NCBI RefSeq assembly: GCF_007786235.1
Contig: NZ_VNFK01000028.1
Span: forward strand, 1 to 41,092
Origin: Paenarthrobacter nitroguajacolicus
Lineage (GTDB): Bacteria; Actinomycetota; Actinomycetes; Actinomycetales; Micrococcaceae
Reading direction: 5' to 3'
Length of the DNA stretch: 41,092 bases
Below are positions 14,856 to 22,729 of this stretch, piece after piece. A program made the position numbers and the translations under genes. The notes beneath the pieces were generated by a model. The model was not told the DNA's origin and did no database searches. It saw only the letters and a program-made list of their open reading frames with translations. Numbering within the stretch: the stretch's first letter is position 1; every line of letters starts with the position of its first letter.

Positions 14856-14875
14856 CTTCCACCGGCGTGTAGTCC

Positions 14876-14881
14876 TACCCT
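14876..14881 (+). promoter_or_regulatory. Leaderless-type -10 of the small lipoprotein gene
   Basis: TACCCT ends 6 nt before ATG 14888. Confidence 0.55.
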
Positions 14882-14887
14882 GAAGCC

Positions 14888-15370
14888 ATGGGCAGAATCG
14901 GACTGGCTTTGACGCTCGTGGGAACTGCAGCGTTGCTTCCGGGATGCTTTCCTGAAGCGGTGGCTTGCCCGGCTATCGGACATGTTGCGGGAGTCTCCGT
15001 GACGGTGTCGGCCAACTACGCAGATGACGTTGGATCGCTTCGACTGAAGGCGTGCCAAGACGGTACGTGCACGGACAAAGAGCTGGTGCTGCATCCGGGG
15101 TCAGTGGCTGTGGACCAAGGGTGCTCGCCGGATGGCGTCTGTTCGGCGACGTCGTCGCCCGACGGGACCCTGCAAGGTTTCCTGGAAATGCCGGCGCTCT
15201 CGGAGACTCCGCTAGATGCGACGGTGACGGGTACCAGCCCGGCCGGAACGGCCTTGCAGGCCCGGGCGTTGACCTTCACGCCGACGGGCGAGTACCCGTA
15301 CGGCGAACAGTGCGGCCGCGTCGTCTCGGCCGGTGTGGTGCTGGACGCTGAGGGGCTGAAGCAGCGGTAG
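14888..15370 (+). CDS. Small putative lipoprotein of unknown function
   Basis: The 160-aa product opens with a short hydrophobic signal (MGRIGLALTLVGTAALLPGC) ending in lipobox LPGC, so Cys20 is the likely lipidation site. The mature part has six further cysteines and a repeated beta-like pattern (SVTVSANYADDVGSLRLKACQDGTC; TPLDATVTGTSPAGTALQARALTF), suggesting a disulfide-bonded extracellular Ig-like domain. I do not recognise a family. It follows mutY by 32 nt but has its own -10 hexamer next to the start codon. Confidence 0.7.
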   Translation: MGRIGLALTLVGTAALLPGCFPEAVACPAIGHVAGVSVTVSANYADDVGSLRLKACQDGTCTDKELVLHPGSVAVDQGCSPDGVCSATSSPDGTLQGFLEMPALSETPLDATVTGTSPAGTALQARALTFTPTGEYPYGEQCGRVVSAGVVLDAEGLKQR

Positions 15371-15554
15371 CTGCGCTTAGGGCAGGGGAAGCCGGGGCGC
15401 CGGGACTCACGCCCACCTCGGACACCAGCAATCGGCAGGCGAAGCTGACTCAATAATGGCAGTGTGGGTTTTTCAGCTGATCTCTCTGGCGATTTGATTT
15501 TTCGCCGGGTATTCTCTTGCCACCATGCCCGGATGGTGGATCTTTGGAGATGCA

Positions 15555-16082
15555 GTGAGCGCTGACAATCAAGGAGTTACCGCAGCTGAACGGTCATGGG
15601 CCGTGGACTTCAGCGCGAGGATCCACAACAAGCATGCGGCGGAACTCAACGAGCTCCGCACGGCCATGACCGAAGCTCCACGGCGTGGGGAGCCACGTCA
15701 CCTCGGCCGTCGCCAACACCGGCTGGGGCCCCTGCAGTCCTTCGAGGACGCAAGCGTCCAACTCACTATGGTGGCTGAGTCGGTGGAGCTGGGGTGGTTC
15801 ACCGTTGGCCCAGCCCCGGCTGGAATGTGCCTCACCGTGTCCATCGCAGCGCACCAGAAGGACACAGGGATCCAAACGTCCCTCCCGCTGACGGAATGCG
15901 ATGCCTGGCTGCAGGCACTCCTGGGCGGCCAGTGGATGCTGCACGCCTACCGATGCGGGTGTGCCACTGGTGCCGCAAGTGAGAATGTGGTGTCCTACAG
16001 GCTGTATCTCGATGCTGCACGCAAGCCGATCCGCAAGCCCGAAGAAGTACTGGCAGACGCCTGCCTGCCGCTACAACCGTAG
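15555..16082 (+). CDS. Hypothetical protein
   Basis: The 175-aa soluble protein shows no signal peptide, membrane helix or motif I can name. It mixes charged helical stretches (AAELNELRTAMTEA) with a more hydrophobic middle (VELGWFTVGPAPAGMCLTVSIAA). GTG 15555 is preferred to ATG 15525 because GGAG lies 5 nt upstream, whereas ATG 15525 has no ribosome binding site. TATTCT at 15510-15515 may be the -10, giving a leader of about 32 nt. It is flanked by the small lipoprotein gene and dctA. Function unknown. Confidence 0.6.
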   Translation: MSADNQGVTAAERSWAVDFSARIHNKHAAELNELRTAMTEAPRRGEPRHLGRRQHRLGPLQSFEDASVQLTMVAESVELGWFTVGPAPAGMCLTVSIAAHQKDTGIQTSLPLTECDAWLQALLGGQWMLHAYRCGCATGAASENVVSYRLYLDAARKPIRKPEEVLADACLPLQP

Positions 16083-16126
16083 CCGAATTTCCGCATTATG
16101 AAATCTTCATTCCGATATTAAACACA

Positions 16127-16164
16127 AGGGGACTCTGGAATTAGCAATTCCGAAACAAGCCCCT
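16127..16164. promoter_or_regulatory. Nested inverted repeats upstream of dctA
   Basis: A perfect dyad GGAATT-agc-AATTCC (16137-16151) is nested inside AGGGG (16127-16131) and CCCCT (16160-16164), in an AT-rich stretch 64-101 bp before the dctA start. It could be an operator or leader hairpin. No regulator is assigned. Confidence 0.35.
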
Positions 16165-16227
16165 CATAGCGTCTTGTGTGATCCCAGGCCGTGACCCTGC
16201 ACGGCCCCAGCACAGATAGGCGCCCTC

Positions 16228-17610
16228 TTGAAGATCCCCGCACCCGTACCCGAAGTGAGCCCGGCGGCAAAGAAGCCCCTGTACAAATCCTTGTTCTTCC
16301 AGATCCTCATGGCCGTGGTGCTGGGGATCGCCATTGGGTACTTCTGGCCGCAGGTCGGGTCCGCCCTCCGCCCACTGGGCGACGGCTTCATCCAGCTCAT
16401 CAAAATGATCATCGCCCCGCTGATCTTCCTGGTCATTGTCACGGGAATCTCGGCCGTGGGCGACGTGAAGTCCGTCGGAAGGGTGGGCGTCAAGGCCCTC
16501 ATCTACTTCACCGCCGCCACACTTTTCGCGCTGGCCTTTGGACTGGTCGTGGCCAACGTTGTCCAGCCCGGAGTCGGCCTCAATATTGACCCCGCATCGT
16601 TGTCTGAGGACGCGGTAAACGCCAAGACCACCACAGCTCCGCCCAAGGACATCGGCCAGTTCCTGCTCGGTGTCATACCCACCAGTGTCGTGGGGGCGTT
16701 CGCCTCCAACTCTTTGCTTCAGGTCCTCTGCTTCGCCATCTTCTTCGGCGCCGCCATCGTGGTGGTGGGCCGCGAGAAGTGCAAGCCCGTCATTGATCTC
16801 ATGGAGACCACGCTGGAACTCTTCTTCAAGATCATGGCCTGGGTCATGCGGGTGGCACCGGTTGGCGCTTTCGGAGCCATGGCGTTCATCATCGGCCAGT
16901 ACGGCCTCAGCTCACTCAGCACGTACGCGCTCTTGGTGGCCGCCTGCTACGGCTCCGCCCTGGTGTTCATCGGCTTGCTGTTCATCGTGGCCTGGGTCTA
17001 TCCGCGCGTCCCACTGTGGCAGTTCATCAAGTACTCCCGCGAGGAGTTCATGCTGGCCCTGGGAACAGCCTCTACGGAATCAGTACTCCCCCGCATCATG
17101 ACCAAACTGACCAACGCCGGGTGCTCGCGGGCAACCACAGGCCTGGTGATCCCCACCGGGTATTCCTTCAATCTGGACGGGGCCGCGCTCTACCTTTCCA
17201 TCTCCCTCCTTTTCCTGGCCCAGGCCTTCGGTCACAACCTGGATCTGGGCCAGCAACTGGCCGCTTTGGGCATCCTGATGCTGACGTCCAAGGGTATGGC
17301 AGGGGTTCCAGGCTCGGCCTTCCTTGCCCTCTCCGCGACAGCTGGAGCCTTGGGAATCTTCCCGGTGGCGGGTGTGGCACTCCTGCTGGGAGCGGACCGC
17401 CTGATGGATTCCATGCGCGTTGTGGTCAATCTGTTGGGCAACTGCGTCGCTACGTTTGTGGTGTCCAAATGGGAGGGACAGTTTGATCGCGACGCAATGC
17501 TGGCCGCCTTCCGCGGGGAGCCCAGGACGCCGGACGTCGAGGAAGCAGCCGAACCGTCGGCCCCGGCACTCAAGTCTCCCCAGCTGACCTCCGATACGTA
17601 CTCGGGGTAA
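16228..17610 (+). CDS. dctA: C4-dicarboxylate transporter of the DctA (DAACS) family
   Basis: The 460-aa sodium/proton:dicarboxylate symporter imports succinate, fumarate or malate (DAACS family, TC 2.A.23). Family hallmarks are the serine-rich re-entrant loop (GTASTESVLPRIMTKL, about residues 275-290), GYSFNLDGAALYLSISLLFLAQAFGH near 311, and SKGMAGVPGSAFLALSATAG near 355. About eight hydrophobic segments are visible. The start is the TTG at 16228, since no better in-frame start precedes the first helix; the ribosome binding site is weak, so this is uncertain. A glutamate symporter (GltP) is the main alternative. Its 3' end overlaps the convergent AraC gene by 41 bp. Confidence 0.9.
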   Translation: MKIPAPVPEVSPAAKKPLYKSLFFQILMAVVLGIAIGYFWPQVGSALRPLGDGFIQLIKMIIAPLIFLVIVTGISAVGDVKSVGRVGVKALIYFTAATLFALAFGLVVANVVQPGVGLNIDPASLSEDAVNAKTTTAPPKDIGQFLLGVIPTSVVGAFASNSLLQVLCFAIFFGAAIVVVGREKCKPVIDLMETTLELFFKIMAWVMRVAPVGAFGAMAFIIGQYGLSSLSTYALLVAACYGSALVFIGLLFIVAWVYPRVPLWQFIKYSREEFMLALGTASTESVLPRIMTKLTNAGCSRATTGLVIPTGYSFNLDGAALYLSISLLFLAQAFGHNLDLGQQLAALGILMLTSKGMAGVPGSAFLALSATAGALGIFPVAGVALLLGADRLMDSMRVVVNLLGNCVATFVVSKWEGQFDRDAMLAAFRGEPRTPDVEEAAEPSAPALKSPQLTSDTYSG

Positions 17611-18376
17611 AGCCCAGGTACTTCCGGAAGTCGTTCGTGAGGTGCGCGTGGTCTGCGTAACCAAGTTCGACGGCGATCGCCGCAAGGTCCGCTGTTGGAC
17701 TGGACCGGGCACGCTCTGCGGCGTCCTGCAATCTTCGGCGGCGAATCAGTGCGGACGGACTGAGGCCAACGTACTTCTTCGCGATTCTCTGCAGGGTCCT
17801 CGGCGACACCGCAAGACGTGATGCCGCGTCCTCAATCAGGACCACTGCGGGGTCGGAGGCGATGAGGTCCACCATGCTGTTCGCGAGCAACGCCTCCTCA
17901 GACGGAACACACTCCAACGACACCAGCCACGCCACAAAGGCGGCCACTGCCAGCTCACGGCGAGCGCCGCCGTCGGACGCTGTTTCGCCGGAAGGCATCG
18001 TCATGGCGGCCTCGACCGGACGGCGCAGAGCCTCCAAGGCCAGAGCAACTTCTTTGTCGCGCAAGGCTCCTGGGTCATCGGCGAACAGGGGCACTGCCGC
18101 CGGGCGGAGGAGGGCACCAACCGCCCATCCCTTGCCTGTCAGATCCCGGTACGCGGCGCGGGTTGTGGGACCGGAGACTTCCACCCCATCACCTTGAACC
18201 ACCAGGTTGGAGGCAGGGTAGGCAATGACGTGTTGCCGGGAGGTGCGGCCCGGCTCTATGTCCCATTCCGGGATCCAGAACCACTGCACCAAGTCAGCGA
18301 CGGCGGCAGGGGCAGGAAAACGATGGAAGGTGGGCAGCCGCGCCGGATAGAGGATGCCTTTGAAGGAGCTTTCCAT
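17570..18376 (-). CDS. AraC-family transcriptional regulator
   Basis: The 268-aa regulator has an N-terminal ligand-binding region of the DUF6597 type (about residues 8-115) and a C-terminal AraC double helix-turn-helix (about 165-262: AVSPRTLQRIAKKYVGLSPSALIRRRRLQDAAERARS...LAAIAVELGYADHAHLTNDFRKYLGFTPSTYRRS). ATG 18376 has GGAGG 5 nt upstream. It is divergent from the VOC gene at 18452, with 75 bp between start codons, so control of that gene is plausible. The 3' end overlaps dctA convergently. Confidence 0.9.
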   Translation of the reverse strand: MESSFKGILYPARLPTFHRFPAPAAVADLVQWFWIPEWDIEPGRTSRQHVIAYPASNLVVQGDGVEVSGPTTRAAYRDLTGKGWAVGALLRPAAVPLFADDPGALRDKEVALALEALRRPVEAAMTMPSGETASDGGARRELAVAAFVAWLVSLECVPSEEALLANSMVDLIASDPAVVLIEDAASRLAVSPRTLQRIAKKYVGLSPSALIRRRRLQDAAERARSSPTADLAAIAVELGYADHAHLTNDFRKYLGFTPSTYRRSAGET

Positions 18377-18438
18377 AGGACCTCCGTTCGGCGTTGAACC
18401 TGTCGCGAATTTCCAAGCGCCGGCCTGGACCGGGCACG

Positions 18439-18444
18439 TAGCGT
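18439..18444 (+). promoter_or_regulatory. Leaderless-type -10 of the VOC gene
   Basis: TAGCGT ends 7 nt before ATG 18452. Confidence 0.5.
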
Positions 18445-18451
18445 CATACGC

Positions 18452-18985
18452 ATGACCGATACTACAAGCACAGCATCAACCACTGCCGCCCACGGCGAAC
18501 ACACGACGCACGGCATCCCGAAAGGCCTGACCAGCCTCACGCCGTTCCTCGCCGTTCCCAATGCCAAGGAGGCCATCGCCTTCTATAGGGAGGTGTTCGG
18601 AGCCCGGGTAGTGGGTGAGACCGAGATGGGCGGGATGGTGGTCCACGCGGAACTGGACTTCGGAAACGGCCACCTCCAGCTGGGCGAGCCCAATCCCGAG
18701 TACCACCTGGTCCCGGCAACGGAGGGAGAAAACGACTGCTACTCGATGGGCCTGTACTGCGCCGACGCCGACGGGCTGGTTCAACGCGCGGAGCAAGCTG
18801 GCGCCACCATCCGGGAACCACTGTCCACGTTCGTTTCAGGTGACCGCTACGCGAGTATCCGCGATCCCTTCGGAGTTCGCTGGTCCATCATGACGCGTGT
18901 CGAGGACCTGTCGGAAGAAGAGAGCAACCGCCGCGTGGAGGAATGGGCCGCTCAGCAGGACCCGGCGCAGCAGGGCCAGCCCTAG
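18452..18985 (+). CDS. VOC-superfamily (glyoxalase/bleomycin-resistance-like) protein
   Basis: The 177-aa protein has a Ser/Thr/Ala/His-rich N-terminal tail of about 22 residues, then a VOC fold in PhnB-like order: LTPFLAVPNAKEAIAFYREVFGARVV, HAELDFGNGHLQLGEP and GDRYASIRDPFGVRWSIMTRVEDLS. The C-terminal VEDLSEEE segment is typical of PhnB-like VOC proteins. The substrate is unknown. It is divergent from the AraC regulator, a common pairing of an environmental sensor with a small enzyme or binding protein. Confidence 0.85.
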   Translation: MTDTTSTASTTAAHGEHTTHGIPKGLTSLTPFLAVPNAKEAIAFYREVFGARVVGETEMGGMVVHAELDFGNGHLQLGEPNPEYHLVPATEGENDCYSMGLYCADADGLVQRAEQAGATIREPLSTFVSGDRYASIRDPFGVRWSIMTRVEDLSEEESNRRVEEWAAQQDPAQQGQP

Positions 18986-18996
18986 CCCGTGGCCAA

Positions 18997-19022
18997 GCCT
19001 TAGCCCTAGCCCTAGCTAAGGC
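18997..19022. terminator. Hairpin between convergent VOC genes
   Basis: GCCTTAGC (18997-19004) pairs with GCTAAGGC (19015-19022) around a loop containing short CCCTAG repeats. It overlaps the stop codon of the minus-strand VOC gene. It is a weak candidate for a shared terminator, without a U-tract. Confidence 0.4.
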
Positions 19023-19371
19023 AAAGGCAGAACGGGTGCCCGGCCGGATCCAGGAACACCCTGAATGTTTCGCCCGGCTGGTGGTCGGCCTTGCTCGCAC
19101 CGAGGGCGAGGGCGACTTCCTCGCCCTTGTCCAAATCCTCCACCACCATGTCCAGGTGCATTTGCTGCGGGATCGTCTGTCCAGGCCACACCGGCGCCTG
19201 ATACACCTCCACCTGCTGGAAGGAGATGCAGTTGCTGCCGTCACTGGGGCGGATATCGAACCAGTCGCCCTTGTCCTCAACTTCCCAACCGAACAGCTCG
19301 CCGTAGAAGGCGGCTAATGCAGCCGCGTCGGGACAATCGATGACAACACTCGGGAATTTAGCGATAGCCAT
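19012..19371 (-). CDS. VOC-superfamily protein
   Basis: The 119-aa protein has a single glyoxalase-like VOC domain: KFPSVVIDCPDAAALAAFYGELFGWEV at the N-terminus, QQMHLDMVVEDLDKGEEVALALGASK in the middle, and FRVFLDPAGHPFCLCLS at the end. The His in MHLDM and acidic residues on paired strands match the usual metal or ligand face. No substrate can be assigned. GAGG lies upstream of ATG 19371. It starts 3 nt after the DUF4235 stop, so the two are probably co-transcribed. Confidence 0.86.
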   Translation of the reverse strand: MAIAKFPSVVIDCPDAAALAAFYGELFGWEVEDKGDWFDIRPSDGSNCISFQQVEVYQAPVWPGQTIPQQMHLDMVVEDLDKGEEVALALGASKADHQPGETFRVFLDPAGHPFCLCLS

Positions 19372-19374
19372 GTT

Positions 19375-19635
19375 CTAAACCTCGTCAGCCGTCTTTTTCA
19401 TGCGGGCAAGGGCGCTCTTGGTGCCCCTTTGCGTGAGAACGTGAACCACTGCGCCAACACCCGCGGAAACTACCGCGAAGACCAGGACGCCGGGCAAGGA
19501 GTCATTGAGATCAGTGCCGTCCTTGGGAGCGGGCTTGCCGGTCTTCTTCTGCCACAGGCCCTCCAGCGTCTTATTTGCCAGAGCACCGGCGCCGAGGCTT
19601 ACGGCCAGGCCAAAGAGCTTTACCAATATGTTCAC
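19375..19635 (-). CDS. DUF4235-family small membrane protein
   Basis: The 86-aa protein has an N-terminal hydrophobic helix (ILVKLFGLAVSLGAGALANKTLEGLW), a charged loop (KKTGKPAPKDGTDLNDS), a second hydrophobic helix (LPGVLVFAVVSAGVGAVVHVLTQRG), and a basic tail. This matches the two-helix DUF4235 family of actinobacteria; function unknown. GTG 19635 is chosen over ATG 19650 because GGAGG is correctly placed 9 nt upstream and the resulting MNILVKLFG start is family-like. It is followed after 3 nt by a VOC gene. Confidence 0.78.
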   Translation of the reverse strand: MNILVKLFGLAVSLGAGALANKTLEGLWQKKTGKPAPKDGTDLNDSLPGVLVFAVVSAGVGAVVHVLTQRGTKSALARMKKTADEV

Positions 19636-19702
19636 GATTTCATCCTCCATCAGTTAGCGCGCGCCACGAACGGCGCTGCACTCAACAAGCGCTGCACAAC
19701 AA

Positions 19703-19734
19703 GACAGGGCCGCTGCAACCGCAGCGGCCCTGTC
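19703..19734 (-). terminator. Terminator of the csbD gene
   Basis: A perfect 14-bp stem (19703-19716 with 19721-19734) and a 4-nt loop lie 8 nt past the CsbD stop, followed by TTGTTGT on the minus strand. Confidence 0.85.
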
Positions 19735-19741
19735 CACATTC

Positions 19742-19918
19742 CTAGTCCTTCTTGAAGGCGTCCTTCAGCTTCTCGCCGGCGCCCTTGAGGTCTGCCTTGA
19801 CCTGGTCGCCTTTGCCTTCAGCTTCGAGGCCCTTGTCGTCGGTCAGCTTGCCGGCGGCTTCCTTGGCCTTGCCACCAAGCTTCTCGCCGGCATTCTCCAT
19901 CTTGTCGTCAGCACCCAT
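19742..19918 (-). CDS. CsbD-family stress-response protein
   Basis: The 58-aa, highly charged, Lys/Glu/Gly/Ala-rich protein reads MGADDKMENAGEKLGGKAKE and continues with AAGKLTDDKGLEAEGKGDQV, then a K-rich tail ending AFKKD. This is the classic CsbD pattern (KxxxKExxGKxTxDxxLxxEGKxDQ). CsbD proteins are small, abundant, general-stress-induced proteins of unknown mechanism. AGAGGTG lies 5 nt before ATG 19918. It has its own terminator, so it is probably monocistronic. Confidence 0.92.
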   Translation of the reverse strand: MGADDKMENAGEKLGGKAKEAAGKLTDDKGLEAEGKGDQVKADLKGAGEKLKDAFKKD

Positions 19919-20007
19919 GTCGCACCTCTTTCGTCGTAGGAACCTTGTACCTCTACAACATCACTAATCAGCATACTTAGCAATATCTTGGAGCAGATCC
20001 GCTGAAA

Positions 20008-20685
20008 CTAGAGCTCGCCGAACCCTTCCTCCACCAGCCGCCCCACATATTCAACGGCCTTCAGCGAATCCTTGCCCCGAGCTTCGACGCGGAGCGTGGA
20101 ACCCTTGCCTGCGGCGAGCGCCATCAGCGCCATGATCGACATGCCGTCGACGCCGTTAACGGTCACCTCCGCGTCCAGACCGGACAGGCCTCCGGCGATC
20201 TTTGCAGCAGGACGCGCATGCATGCCCAGGGGGTTGATCAGCTCAAACTCAGCACTTGCGTCAGGTTCGGCCACGCCAGGCGACTCAGTCGCTTCCACGG
20301 CCTTGGAACCCACGGCCTCAGCCGCGCTGCGAACGTCCTCGACGCCGGCGCCTCCCTGGGCAGCGACGGCTGCGGCCACGAGGCCCTCCACCAAGGGAGC
20401 ATCGGCCAGCAGGATGGCATCAGGCTCACTGGCGAACTCCATGGCGGACTCAGCCGTCATCACCGCCGATCCCAGGTCCGTCAGCACCACAACGCCGTCG
20501 CCGCCGGAATCAACCAATGACTGCTCGACGGCGGCCAGCACCTTTTCGAGGCTTGTCCCGATCCGGTCGTCGTCCGTGCCCCCGGCGGCGACGAGGTCGA
20601 CGTCGGGCGCCATCTGCGCGGCGAGTTCCACCGCGCCCTCAGCGATCTTGCTGCTGTGCGAAACCACCACGATCCCCACTGTCAT
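20008..20685 (-). CDS. dhaM: Dihydroxyacetone kinase phosphotransfer subunit DhaM
   Basis: The 225-aa protein relays phosphate from the PTS to the ADP bound in DhaL. Domain 1 (about residues 1-130) is an EIIA-mannose-type fold with phosphorylatable His in VVVSHSSKIAEG. A linker follows, then an HPr-like domain (about 147-225) with His in NPLGMHARPA and the MSIMALMAL stretch. The enzyme I-like third domain of E. coli DhaM is absent, as is common in Gram-positives, so it needs the cell's own enzyme I. ATG overlaps the dhaL stop by 4 nt (ATGA). Confidence 0.93.
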   Translation of the reverse strand: MTVGIVVVSHSSKIAEGAVELAAQMAPDVDLVAAGGTDDDRIGTSLEKVLAAVEQSLVDSGGDGVVVLTDLGSAVMTAESAMEFASEPDAILLADAPLVEGLVAAAVAAQGGAGVEDVRSAAEAVGSKAVEATESPGVAEPDASAEFELINPLGMHARPAAKIAGGLSGLDAEVTVNGVDGMSIMALMALAAGKGSTLRVEARGKDSLKAVEYVGRLVEEGFGEL

Positions 20686-21344
20686 ACGGCGTCGGCTCCC
20701 TGGTCACCGGTGGAGCCCACAGCGGCAGCCGCGGCCGCACGAAGGAGCAGGGCCGTGGATGCCGCTCCGGGATCACGGTGCCCGGCGCTGCGCTCTCCCA
20801 CGTAACTGGCCCTTCCCTTGCGTGCCACCAGCGGGTCTGTGGCCGCGGCGCCAGTCTCTGCGGCCTCAGCGGCCGCTTCAAGGACACCCACAGGATCCGC
20901 ACCGCTCTCGGCAGCTTTCCGTGCAGCTTCCACGGCAGGGGTCCACGCATCAACCATGGTCTTGTCGCCGAGTTCGGCTTTGCCTCGGGCCACCACACCA
21001 TCACGGGCGGCCTCCAAGGCAGCTACCAGCGCCTCCGCATCCACGTCCGTAGCAGCGCCCCATGACGTAGCTGCGCGGAGATAGGCGGTGCCATACAACG
21101 GCCCGGCTGCTCCACCCACTTTGGACATAAGCGCCATCGCTGCGGCCTTCAGCGCTGCCCCGGGAGTTTCCGGTGGGGACTCGTCGAGCTTTTGGAGTAC
21201 GGCCTGGAAGCCGCGGTCCATGTTCTCGCCGTGGTCCGAGTCGCCGATGGGTCGGTCGAGTTCTATGAGTTCCACGCGATGTTCGGCCATGGCTTTGGCG
21301 GAGAGCTTCAGCCAGTCCACTGCCCAGCCGACGTCCAGCCCCAT
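20682..21344 (-). CDS. dhaL: Dihydroxyacetone kinase ADP-binding subunit DhaL
   Basis: The 220-aa all-helical subunit holds ADP-Mg as a cofactor that is rephosphorylated by DhaM and donates phosphate to dihydroxyacetone on DhaK. The metal-binding motif PIGDSDHGENMDRGF (about residues 30-44) carries the three Asp residues. ADP-contact segments KVGGAAGPLYGTAYLRAA and DAWTPAVEAARKA follow. ATG 21344 starts 2 nt after the dhaK stop; the frame to 21437 lies inside dhaK. It is the middle gene of a coupled dhaKLM operon. Confidence 0.95.
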   Translation of the reverse strand: MGLDVGWAVDWLKLSAKAMAEHRVELIELDRPIGDSDHGENMDRGFQAVLQKLDESPPETPGAALKAAAMALMSKVGGAAGPLYGTAYLRAATSWGAATDVDAEALVAALEAARDGVVARGKAELGDKTMVDAWTPAVEAARKAAESGADPVGVLEAAAEAAETGAAATDPLVARKGRASYVGERSAGHRDPGAASTALLLRAAAAAAVGSTGDQGADAV

Positions 21345-21346
21345 GC

Positions 21347-22348
21347 TTAGGCTCCCCACCGCAACGCGGCGGTGTGGACGGGTGCGTCCCAGAGCCTGGT
21401 CAGTTCGTCGTCCAGACGCAGCACGGACACGGAGCAACCCTGCATTTCCAGGGACGTGACGTAGTTCCCCACCAGCGACCGCTCCACGGTGGCACCGCGC
21501 TCGGCCAGGACCTGCGCCGCCCGCCGGTACACGATGTACAGCTCACTCTGTGGGGTACCCCCCATGCCGTTGACGAACAGCAGCACCTTGTCCCCTGATG
21601 CCAGGGCGAGGTCTTCGAGCACTGGCTCCAGCAGGCGGTCCGTGATGGCGTCAGCGCTTTCCATCGCAATCTTGTGCCGGCCTGGTTCGCCGTGGATGCC
21701 GATCCCGATCTCGATTTCATCCTCTGCGAGCTCGAAGCTCGGCGTGCCCGCGTGCGGCACCGTGCAACCGGACAGAGCTACGCCCATGGTCCGCACGTTG
21801 GCCACCACCCGCTCTGCAATGGCTGTGACCGTATCAAGGTCGTCGCCTCGTTGGGCAGAGGCGCCCGCGATCTTCTCCACGAGGACGGTTCCGCCAACCC
21901 CGCGGCGGCCCGCCGTGTACAGCGAATCCTCCACCGCGACGTCGTCATTCACCAGTACCGAACGAACATGCACGCCTTCGGCCTGCGCCATCTCGGCTGC
22001 GGTCTCGAAGTTCAGGACGTCGCCGGTGTAGTTCTTCACGATATGCACGACGCCGGCACCTGAGTCCACGGCGACGGTCGCCGGGATGATCTGGTCGGGC
22101 GTGGGCGAGGTGAACACTGCCCCGGGGACGGCGGCGTCCAGCATGCCGAGCCCTACGAAACCGGCGTGCAGTGGCTCGTGGCCGCTGCCTCCACCGGATA
22201 CCAGGGCGACTTTGCCCGCTACTGGCGCGCCCTTCCGGACGACGAACTTGGGCTCGGGATGGACGTCCACGATATCGGCATGGGCCATGCCGAAGCCTTC
22301 GACGGACTCGTCCACCACGGCGCGTGGATCATTGATGAGCTTTTTCAT
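21347..22348 (-). CDS. dhaK: Dihydroxyacetone kinase substrate-binding subunit DhaK
   Basis: The 333-aa subunit binds dihydroxyacetone as a covalent hemiaminal through His in GVALSGCTVPHAGTPSFEL (about residue 215), then phosphorylates it to DHAP. Other conserved segments are KVALVSGGGSGHEPLHAGFVG (about 45-65), VKNYTGDVLNFE (about 104) and FVNGMGGTPQSELYIVYR near 265. ATG 22348 has AGGAG 7 nt upstream. It is the first gene of dhaK-dhaL-dhaM and feeds glycerol or DHA carbon to glycolysis. No dedicated regulator gene is adjacent. Confidence 0.96.
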   Translation of the reverse strand: MKKLINDPRAVVDESVEGFGMAHADIVDVHPEPKFVVRKGAPVAGKVALVSGGGSGHEPLHAGFVGLGMLDAAVPGAVFTSPTPDQIIPATVAVDSGAGVVHIVKNYTGDVLNFETAAEMAQAEGVHVRSVLVNDDVAVEDSLYTAGRRGVGGTVLVEKIAGASAQRGDDLDTVTAIAERVVANVRTMGVALSGCTVPHAGTPSFELAEDEIEIGIGIHGEPGRHKIAMESADAITDRLLEPVLEDLALASGDKVLLFVNGMGGTPQSELYIVYRRAAQVLAERGATVERSLVGNYVTSLEMQGCSVSVLRLDDELTRLWDAPVHTAALRWGA

Positions 22349-22446
22349 GGGATGCTCCTGGGCGTGCTGTGGCTGGTGCTCTGACCCTACTACCGGCGGC
22401 CCGGGCCACGGTAGGCCTTGAAGCGGTGGAAGGATACTTAAATAAC

Positions 22447-22478
22447 GGAAGGGACAGCCCCCAATGACTGTCCCTTCC
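22447..22478 (-). terminator. Terminator after the oxidoreductase operon
   Basis: An 11-bp stem (22447-22457 with 22468-22478) and a 10-nt loop are followed on the minus strand by GTTATTTAAG. It lies 38 nt past the 66-aa ORF stop. Confidence 0.8.
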
Positions 22479-22515
22479 GCCTGCACTCCCGGACGGAAAT
22501 GCGTTAGTCCCCGGC

Positions 22516-22716
22516 TCAAGGCGCGGACGCGGATCCCCTCTGATGAGCCGGCTCTTCCTCCGACTCGCTCCTGGCGTGAAACTCGGGCCAGAAGGCTGAG
22601 TACAGGTCAGGATCGGAATGGCGGTCCCCGGTCCACGACGCTTCGTGCGGCCATGATCCGTGCGGGATGTCGATCTGGAAGGCGGAGAAATCGGGGAACG
22701 TCACGCGATTATTCAT
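22516..22716 (-). CDS. Small hypothetical protein coupled to the FAD oxidoreductase
   Basis: The 66-aa product is rich in aromatic residues and His in its first 45 residues (FPDFSAFQIDIPHGSW, DLYSAFWPEFH) and ends in an acidic, Ser/Ala-rich tail. I recognise no family. ATG 22716 is preferred to ATG 22725 because AAGGGG, which overlaps the oxidoreductase stop codon, is 9 nt from the former and touches the latter. The close spacing and the shared terminator at 22447 indicate co-transcription. The aromatic-rich composition and the spacing are the only clues to a link with the enzyme; a remnant of a longer gene is the main alternative. Confidence 0.6.
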   Translation of the reverse strand: MNNRVTFPDFSAFQIDIPHGSWPHEASWTGDRHSDPDLYSAFWPEFHARSESEEEPAHQRGSASAP

Positions 22717-22729
22717 TGTCCGCATCCCC

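Noticed and set aside
15525..15554. ATG 15525 as start of the 175-aa hypothetical protein
   Set aside because: It has no ribosome binding site and would be only about 3 nt from the likely transcription start; GTG 15555 has GGAG at ideal spacing.
18990..19022. Telomere-like CCCTAG tandem repeat
   Set aside because: Only about three short units at the end of a gene; explained by Pro/Ala-rich codons and a small hairpin, with no sign of a replicon end.
22717..22725. ATG 22725 as start of the 66-aa ORF
   Set aside because: The AAGGGG ribosome binding site touches this ATG directly, whereas ATG 22716 is 9 nt away.
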